DNA of 64,000 nucleotides from Lunularia cruciata (taxonomy: Eukaryota > Streptophyta > Marchantiopsida > Lunulariales > Lunulariaceae). Below are positions 56,771-64,000 of the stretch, piece after piece. Every line of letters begins with the position of its first letter. Within the stretch, counting starts at the first letter, position 1. Position numbers and translations under genes: made by a program. The notes under the pieces were generated by a model, which did not search any database, was not told where the DNA came from, and saw only the letters and a program-made list of their open reading frames with translations. Where the stretch lies: NCBI GenBank assembly GCA_948567375.1, contig OX419759.1, forward strand, positions 24,591,493-24,655,492. The letters run 5' to 3'.

Positions 56771-58383
56771 AAAATTTTTGGAGATGGAAATTGAAAGTTA
56801 TGAGAGTCACCGTCTTGGAGTCAATTGTGAGTACACATCAAGGAGATCCTTTAGGGGGACCCCTATTTGCCATGGCTCATTTTAGAGCTCTCCTATCTAC
56901 TACTTTGGCCATGCTAAGTTGTGTAGTTCACTCCTTGGCAGATGATACACACATCATGGGCCCTATAGATCAGATTAGGCAAGCTTTTGACCACTTGACT
57001 ACCGAGCTACATATAGTAGGCTTGAGAGTCAGGGTGTCGAAGTGTAGGGCATGGTCCCTTTTAGGTATTTCTCCCTACCTTATGCTTCTAGAGGGGTGTA
57101 TCACATCTACATATGGACTACATGTTCTTGGAGTGCAAGTCGGATCCGAGGATTTTGCCACACGCTTCTTAGATGCTACCCTTGTAGAGGAAGTTCTCCA
57201 TGTGGATGATCTTTTGTCACTAGGAGATCCGCAAGTGGCATTTGGTATTCACTCCTCTAGTATTGCTCTTCAACCGCCCTACCTCATCCATATAGTTCCT
57301 CCCTCCTCGTCCTTCCTATCACATTCAAGGGCCTTTGATAGGAGGATTATGGGAGTCTTTGGTGATATTATTGGACCAAGGACATTTGAGTGTGTGATAG
57401 GGGATTTGGCATGTAGACAGACGGCTCTGCCAATCTTGTGTGGAGGGGTTGACTTGCTATCTATGGAGGAGATTGCACCTATAGCATTTTGGGGTAGTTT
57501 GGCACCCCTACTTTCCTCTCGTATTGTGGTTGTTGATAGGCCGGTCTTGGATACTTCTGTGATAGAGCTGGAGGGGGGATCCTTTCCTCTCCAAATGTTA
57601 TTGCGGCAGATGAGAGATAGTCTATCCCCATTGGCACAAGAGGACTTTCCATCTTTTGCTTCACTATTGTCAGATTGGACTAGAGGTTTATAGTCTTCCT
57701 TGATGGAGCGACAATGTGAGTATATGCTACATTCTCTCTTAGTTGACTTGTCCATTCCTCAAGCTACTAGAGCACATCTTCACTCTTGCTCTGGCAAGGC
57801 TGTAGGCTCTTGGATCCTAGCTCAATTGTGCATTAGGGCATTTCAACCAACTACTTTCTCTACAACAATGAGGTTTTGCTTAGGTTTGGTCCACCCATCT
57901 GCATCTTCATTACTCACTTGTGAGTGTGGTTTTACACTAGATGTAGCAACGGTCCATATGACACGGTGTCCTTTTGGAGGACAGAGGATAACTACCCATG
58001 ATGCTATTAGGGACATAGTGTTTGATATGGCATGAGAGAGTGGATTCGTGGCTTGGAGGGAGCGTTCGTATGCTTTGCGGACAACATGTGTCAGGGCAGA
58101 CTTATATTTGGTCAAAGGTGATCAGGTGATAGTAGCGGATGTCATCATTATAGACCCTACGTGAGATATAATTTTGGAGGTAGTGATTACCCATCCCCTT
58201 GGATGGGCGGCAACCATAATAGCAGGTTGTAAGGTCTCCAAGTGTAGGAGCATGCAGCGAGGTCACCTCTTTCTTCCTCTAGCCTTGGAGTTATATGGAG
58301 CAATGGACACAACATTTGACACAATTGTTAGGGAGTGCACAAGAGCTTATCATGTTAGGCGCCAAGGGGTACCACTCTCATAA
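56771..58383 (+). pseudogene. non-LTR element R, copy 2: partial RT, Cys/His cluster and restriction-like endonuclease
   Basis: One frame runs 56791-58383 with stops at 57691, 58033 and 58162. It opens inside the RT domain at VSTHQGDPLGGPLFAMAHF (motif B) with LADDTHIMGP (catalytic ADD, about 56938) and a thumb-like part up to about 57690. Then a Cys/His cluster CECG...HMTRC (57919-57969) and a nuclease core: RADLYLVKG (about 58099), VIVADV (about 58126) and, after about 30 residues, KVSKCRSMQ with GHLFLPLALELYGA. An R-(P/A)-D ... D ... K pattern after a Cys/His cluster is the restriction-like endonuclease of R2-type elements. The lost 5' part is typical of target-primed reverse transcription. 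Confidence 0.75.
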
Positions 58384-58660
58384 TTTGTAGCATATTTTAG
58401 ACAACGTGTGTCCATTGGTCTATAGAGGACAATGGTTGGTGTAATCCATAGGACAACAATGACATTAGGTGATGCTTCTTTGGATGCTCCACGTGTTTGT
58501 AAAACACATGACTTTCATAGCTCATATATCTTAAGTGCAATGGGGCAGATTTCCCGTATAGAATCTATTAGGGTTTAGCCCCATTTTTCCTTTTTCATCT
58601 CTTCCTTGTACGGCTTCATGGGGTCTTCCCATCCTTCATTTTTTCTTTGCAGTCTTCCTT
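58384..58660 (+). other. 3' UTR of element R copy 2
   Basis: This is the region shared with the tail cluster to the right: GGGGCAGATTTCCCGTATAG, TTTAGCCCCATTTTTCC, CCTTGTACGGCTTCATGGGG and CTTCCCATCCTTC. The same order occurs in copy 1 near 54090-54190. Confidence 0.7.
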
Positions 58661-58890
58661 CATCCTTAACTTAGAACATATGGAGTTTTTCTATAACCGG
58701 ATAATGCAGTGCTGCTGGAGTCCGTGAACATCAAGGTGAAGAACAAGCTTTGAGTATTTGACAATTCTAGTCAGGGAAAGATCTAACATAGTCTCATAAT
58801 TGATGACGTGCAATAGTACAGCTTCAGCCACTATCAAAATCCCATGCATAAAGACAGAAGTCCTGTATTGTATGTGGAGAAAGGAAAGAG
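58661..58890. repeat. direct repeat unit (TCAGGGAAAGATCTAAC type), copy 1
   Basis: GTCAGGGAAAGATCTAACAT through TGTATTGTATGTGGAGAAAG (58772-58890) recurs nearly identically at 59230-59350, and a weaker copy lies at 56297-56390. The units alternate with element R tails, so they may be the original target or a local segmental duplication. Confidence 0.65.
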
Positions 58891-58893
58891 TTA

Positions 58894-60040
58894 GAAAGCA
58901 ACCGCGTAGAAAAAATGAAGGATAGGAAGACCCCATCAGAGAGAGAAAACAAGGTAAAATGAAAAAAGGCGACAGCGTAGGAAAAACGAAGGATGGGAAG
59001 ACCCCATCAAGCCGTATAAGGGAGAGACAAAAAAGGTAACATGGGGCTAAGCTCCAATAGAGTCTATATGAGAAATTTGCCCTACCGCACCTAAGATATC
59101 CGAGCTATGCAAATCATATGGTCTACACACAATTGGAGCATCCTAGGAAATATCACCTAATGTGATTGCTCATGGTAAAATGGGGCTAAGCACCAATAGA
59201 GTCTATATGAGAAATCTGCACTGACGACCATTCTAGTCAGGGAAAGATCTAACAGGGTCTCATAATTGATGACGTGCAATAGTACAGCTTCAGCCACTAT
59301 CAAAAGCCCATGCATAAAGACAGAAGTCTTGTATTGTATGTGAAGAAAGGAAAGAGAGAGAGAAAGCAACAGCGCATACAAAATGAAGTATGGGAAGATC
59401 CCATCAAGGAGAAGAAAAAGAAAAAGAAAAAAAAGAAGTAAAATGGGGCTAAACACCACTAAAATCTATATGAGAAATCTGCAATACCGCACCTTAAAAA
59501 AAGAGAAAGGAAAGATAGTCCATCCATAGGGTTGTCTTTGTACAACTTGTTCGACTTCTGACTGTCGTAGAGAATGCGTATTCAGTAACACGAGCCACTA
59601 ACGCCTTCCCCATGGTACGAGCTGTCAGGAACTGTCAAACGGGAAACAGGTAAAATCAAATTAAGAGACTACTCTATTAGCAATGCGGTGGACTTGAATG
59701 ATTCCGCAAGGATCATAAGTTCATTTAGTTACCAGAAATGAAAAAGGCGACCGCGTAGAGAACACGAACGATGGGAAGCCCCATCAAACCTTACAAGGGA
59801 GAGACGAAACAGGTAAAATGGGGCTAGGCCCCAATCACCAGGCAGGCAAGGCAAACCATGCACAATATGTTAAGTATAGAATATAAAGATAAAAAGCGAC
59901 CGCCTAGAAAAAACGAAGGATGGGAAGACCCCGTCAGGCCGGAACAAGGAAAAGATAAAAAAAAGGCAAAATGGGGTTAAGCCCCAAAAGAATCTATATG
60001 AAAAATCTGCCTACCGCACCTAAGATATCCGAACGATGCA
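58894..60040 (-). mobile_element. cluster of 5'-truncated 3' tails of element R
   Basis: At least five minus-strand tails: about 58894-58965, 58967-59220, 59360-59495, 59744-59835 and 59892-60040. Each starts on plus with (A)GCGACCGCGTAGAAAAAACG or a variant, then GAAGGATGGGAAGACCCC and, in the longer ones, GGTAAAATGGGGCTAAGC and GAATCTATATGAGAAATCTG. They correspond to the reverse complement of 58500-58660 plus the true 3' end (CTACGCGGTCGC). Different 5' truncation points show separate insertions or successive duplications. Confidence 0.7.
59230..59350. repeat. direct repeat unit (TCAGGGAAAGATCTAAC type), copy 2
   Basis: Second copy of the unit at 58772-58890, differing at few positions, embedded between element R tails. 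Confidence 0.75.
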
Positions 60041-60960
60041 AATACGCGACAGTTTTTTTGTTGAAATAGATTAGGTGAACGAAGGAGTTGAATGGCTAAA
60101 TCCACCAAGCTGCTGGATTTCGTTCTAGCTTATTTACTTGCATTAGTTACATAAGGAGAATAGATTAGTGGAAAGAAAGAGTTGCTTATTTCCAACAAAA
60201 TTGAATTTACTCAAACGAAACATATTTTTTCTGGAACGTTCTTTTCAGCTATAAAATTCGATATTCAAATATGTAAAAATCGACCTAATGACGATTACAT
60301 TTGAAATTCAAAATTCAGTTCCTTCTGAGTCAAATGAGATGAACATAGAATATTGGTTGTCCTTTAAAAATATATACTTGTGAAATATCACAGTTGTATA
60401 TGATATGTTACATGTTATCTAATTGGAATTTAGTGAAATTTGGAATATATTTAAAAACGTTCAAGAAATTTCGAATTTAAGAGAATGCATACGCATTTAT
60501 ACATTAAAAAATCAAAGTAAGTATTTTTAATTAGAGATAATCAAAACGTTCACGCGTGACATATTCATTTTATCCATTAAGTAAGTTATTTCTGGATCCA
60601 TAATGTATACCCATCACATACGCAAAAGAGCTGCAGAATGAACTGCACCCACCCTAGTTCACACAACTAGAACCCCAAATAACTAGACCAAAATAGCAGA
60701 ATTAAAACTACGGTGGTGTGTTCATCAATCTATAATAGAATGCCCGTTTCTTTGTTGAAGCAGTTGTATACAATCTGTGTTTGATAATAGGCAGAGTTCA
60801 TTCAAACCTACTGAAACTTGTTGGACTAGTTTCCACAAGATGTAAACGACACACTAGCATATCAGGATGCTAGTCTAAATACGGTTCAATAATCAGTTGC
60901 TCCAACGAAAACATATACAGTAGGATGATTGATGTGAAAAAGGACCTGACCTTTAGTCGA
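60041..60960. other. AT-rich spacer
   Basis: No gene or element recognised. The sequence is AT-rich with many short T and A runs (60220-60600). Confidence 0.5.
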
Positions 60961-61020
60961 AGTTTAGCCCCATTTTACCCCCTTTGTCTTTTCCTTGTAC
61001 GGGTCTTCCCATCCTTCTTG
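60961..61020 (+). mobile_element. short 3' tail of element R in plus orientation
   Basis: AGTTTAGCCCCATTTTACCC, CCTTGTACGGG and TCTTCCCATCCTTC are the last 60 bp of element R. It is a sixth tail, opposite to the cluster at 58.9-60.0 kb. Confidence 0.65.
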
Positions 61021-64000
61021 TTATCACACGCGATCGGCCTTCTTCTTTAGTCGAAGTTCGGTAAGCGAGCGACTTCTACTTGGAAACATAATGTTTTCCG
61101 TACACAGCAAACTTCGGGAAGATTTGCCAGCAGCAACGTTGGGATTTTAATTTTAAGATGAAACATGAGATTAAGGATTGATCCAACCGGACAAAATAGG
61201 ATAGCGGAAATGCTTTCCACGATATTCAACGGTGCATTGGGTCGTAAGACGTACTGTACTTTGGAGAGTAAACTTGATTTGCTTGTGATTTGATTAGAGG
61301 AGGGAGCGAATATACTCGAGATTCGGCCACTCCAGCCTCCATGTATCGAGCACATGAGGTTGATTGGAAACCGGTGAATGATCCGACTTTTGGGGGGAAT
61401 AAACCAACAGTATGAATGCCGCATCAGTAAATCTCAATTGGCGACGAGCTTTGTGAACCGTGCAATGCAAGCAAGTTCTTGGCACTTCTGGCAGGCAATA
61501 ACTCTCCAGTCCTGTACAAATTCGATGATGGAGCTGGCCTCCTCACAATCTCGATTGAATGAGTTTCTGGCTGGTCCTCTGCTCATCTCCCATGAATCTG
61601 TTGAACATTTGGCCCCTTGGTGCACCAACTCGGGAAGTTTAGATTCTTAGCGTTTAAGGTTCAGACAGGATGTAGGATCCTTCGGAATGAATGATTTGGA
61701 CCCACAGTCAGGCTGGGTGGGAGCGTAGAGCAAGTCATCACAATAGACGCACCGGTCTGAGTTGATCGGCATTGCTTTGTAGTGACTGCGTCACAGATCC
61801 CAAATAGATCTAGAGATATAGACTTTTAGTCAGATGGGTGTTTGCTTTGTCGATCAGGGCTATGGTTGACAAGTCTGTACGAAATGTGGACGGATAAGTT
61901 TACAAGGTGGTTTGGTTGCTTCAATGTGAGTCTGCTATCATCTAATGTTAAATCTAATGCATGGCAGATCGTCTATACGGTTGTTGAATTCGGGCTCGAT
62001 CCTTGTGTTCGGATCGTCTCCGATGTGCGAGCTGTACGATTCGACTTTGCTGATCTGAGCAGTAGGATTATAGGAAGTGGACAAGACGTAGGATATATTT
62101 CTCATCTTGGGTAGGGGCTCCGGAATTTGTCCGTCTCGTAGATCCAAATGCTTAGACGTTTCCATCTCCGGCTGGCAATGTCTGGATTCAAAGCTGCCTC
62201 CATCAACAAAGGCCACATACAAATATCTGATCCTGCTCTGTAACGGAGACAACAGCAAACGAAGGTAAATATCCTCCTTGCAAGATGGTCTTTTACAATT
62301 CATTTAGTCGCGAGGCCTCGACAGTTACTAGTTAGGTCCGCCGAAACGGACAAGGAATCTTTTCCTCTGTTCGCTTCTGATTCCTCGCATTATAACAGAA
62401 AGTGCATGGGACTCGTGGATCTTAATGATCTGAGTGGCACAGGTCACAGGAGCTACATAGGATTCTTTATAAGGGAGTGCTATCTGAATGTGTGCAGTGA
62501 GATCTGGGCTGCAGATGTGAGACCTACTTATATGTTTTATCTGGGAGGTGTCTGTAGTGGAAGAAGACCAGTTCGCTCGTTACGAGTCAGCGAGCGGGTC
62601 TGAACTCCAGTTACTTTTCAAAGCGTGTGGATCTCAAGTTGGCGTTGGCCACGAGCAAATAAATTTTCAGTGGGAGATGACTATCAATAGACCTGGCGAC
62701 GCGTGTGACTTAAAATATTCATGCCAAGGAACCACCCGATGGAGGAAGCAGGATCATACGAGATGGTGAGGATCTGCTTCGTTATTGGATTCAGAGCATC
62801 GTCTGAATCAGAAAGTTTTGCACATTCTTTCCATCTCTTGTGACCCTTCTTCCCCTGTCGTCGAATGGCAAAATGTAGAAACGATTCTTCTTCGATTGCT
62901 ATCCAGTTCCTGCTCGTGATGGGATCTGTGCGTAATATACTGAAAAAATTACTTGAGGATGGAAATAGGAATGGTGAGGCAATATAGAGGATCGATCATC
63001 AGAAGTTTCCAAAATCGTGGAGAGATAAACTTAATATCCCGAAATCAGAGTAAGGACAACAATGCTAGTTTGAAATTGTTGTCGAAGATCTTCACCTTGA
63101 CTGAATTTATAGAAATAAAACTCTGTGATGCCACTGCCATCACAGAATGTGGTGGCAGTGGCATCCAAGTTTGGTAAGTTGCAAGACCAGTAGTCCCCTT
63201 TAGTACATGATCACGATACAGCAGACGGTTTCGTCCAACATCTTAGAATGGAAACTTATCGGCGTTTGAACTGCAGATAAAAGAGAATCAGCGTAGATCG
63301 TTGACATAAAAATAAAACCTAGAGTCCTTCGATGGTCATTCCGCTTCTCTGCTGAAGTAGGTATAGGAATGTTTCTTTCATCCCCGTATGTTACATGTTA
63401 CATCTTCCTCCGGATAAAGTAGCCAAAGCAATCTCACGATTCAACCTGACTAGATATGTATTCTATATCGTATGTGAGAAGGAAAACATCCTTAGACCTC
63501 CATTATGCAAATCTGTATGTTTGTCTCGGTTGTGAATACCAAAACTTCTCCTCATTTGTCACTTAGTTTAAGTTCTGGTAACCCAACTACTGTACTAGCA
63601 GATAACTACGTAAAGAGTGGTGGTATTCTTTCTTTTAGTGTACATACATGCGTGCACTCAAGATTTGAAAAATATCGATCTCTGTACGACATATATTTAC
63701 TTGGGTACTTGTAACATTATTTTAACTTTTGGTTAGTAATACACTCATTTATTATAAGTTAATCTATTTGTATTTATTACCATATGTACATGAATGGTCG
63801 AAATGGACTTTCGAAAGTTCTTCATTTTCGAAGATCAGCTCAATAATACCGAACAAGTAATATAATAAGGAGAAAACAAATGGTAAAACGTTAGTCTGGA
63901 GGATAACTGTACATACATTAGGTTTTATTTTCAGATGTTCCTTATGTTATGTTTGGCTTGTTATAAGTGACTTGTCTGATCAAGAGCAAGAGCAAACGTG
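61021..64000. other. unassigned region with short open frames
   Basis: Open frames of 60-125 codons exist on both strands (for example 61047-61424 minus, 61378-61650 plus, 61842-62114 plus, 62548-62769 plus), but they overlap on opposite strands and I find no family motif. Codon text at 61378-61650 contains HESVEHLAPWC, vaguely like the zinc-binding region after RT in LINEs; this is too weak to call. Base composition is balanced to 62.9 kb, then AT-rich. Confidence 0.35.
63127..63165. repeat. 18 bp near-perfect hairpin
   Basis: GATGCCACTGCCATCACA (63127-63144) and TGTGGTGGCAGTGGCATC (63148-63165) pair at 17 of 18 positions, with the loop GAA. No gene context is seen. It could be a hairpin RNA source or a remnant of inverted repeats. 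Confidence 0.7.

Noticed and set aside
57279-57755. 158-codon minus-strand open frame
   Set aside because: It is the antisense shadow of the element R RT and linker region, which is conserved in the plus-strand frame.
61047-62770. A LINE-type RT or RNase H fragment
   Set aside because: Only a weak HESVEHLAPWC resemblance was seen, with overlapping open frames on both strands and no catalytic motif.
1-64000. tRNA, rRNA or organelle DNA insertions
   Set aside because: No tRNA cloverleaf, rRNA core sequence or chloroplast/mitochondrial gene text was noticed by eye. This was not a systematic scan.

Overview
This is nuclear DNA of a streptophyte (land plant or charophyte-grade alga). One spliced host gene is recognisable, a spindle-checkpoint MAD2 gene at 38.76-41.83 kb. 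Almost everything else is nested, decaying retrotransposon sequence, AT-rich, with stop codons that mostly look like C-to-T changes. I cannot name the species. The divergent MAD2 suggests an early-branching lineage, which is an inference.

Layout. 0-13.1 kb: fragments of Ty3/gypsy-type elements, including a gag-only family (LTRs at 2113-2876 on minus and 8355-9106 on plus) and a gag-PR-RT relative (9.1-12.7 kb), with a 690 bp solo LTR at 1337-2026. 13.15-31.2 kb: a Ty3/gypsy element 'E' (LTR, primer site, gag, PR, RT, IN) whose gag gene is split by a 13.7 kb element 'A' (14135-27825). Element A itself carries a 3.85 kb LTR-like insertion in its integrase (22410-26256), and E carries a second copy of the 690 bp solo LTR (29340-30036). 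31.2-35.2 kb: gag-like debris and a minus-strand Ty1/copia fragment. 35.8-38 kb: AT-rich spacer. 38.76-41.83 kb: MAD2. 42.3-54.2 kb: a non-LTR element with a restriction-like endonuclease, split by element 'B' (43044-53723), a second copy of the A family that holds a third 690 bp solo LTR. 54.2-55 kb: a DNA transposon-like element with long inverted ends. 56.8-58.65 kb: a better-preserved copy of the non-LTR element. 58.9-61.0 kb: a cluster of its 3' tails. 61-64 kb: nothing recognised.

The main result is the A/B family. Between protease and reverse transcriptase both copies encode a C5-cytosine DNA methyltransferase of about 340 residues with motifs I, II, IV, VI, VIII, IX and X in canonical order, closest in my reading to the DNMT3 type. 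Both end pol with a C-terminal PHD finger. So one Ty3/gypsy element with a DDE integrase carries a chromatin 'writer' and a candidate 'reader'. Both copies also have an unusual end structure: a 450-461 bp repeat A at the 5' end, and B1-A2-B2 at the 3' end, where B is 107 bp. Target-site duplications flank the whole arrangement in each case, so it is inherited by the family. It equals a normal LTR element whose LTR (B-A) has been circularly permuted by one B, and it resembles the split direct repeats otherwise known from tyrosine-recombinase retroelements.

All element genes carry stops or frameshifts, so none of these copies should be active as read. Six in-frame stops are shared by A and B, which points to a common defective ancestor, recurrent CAG deamination, or recoding.
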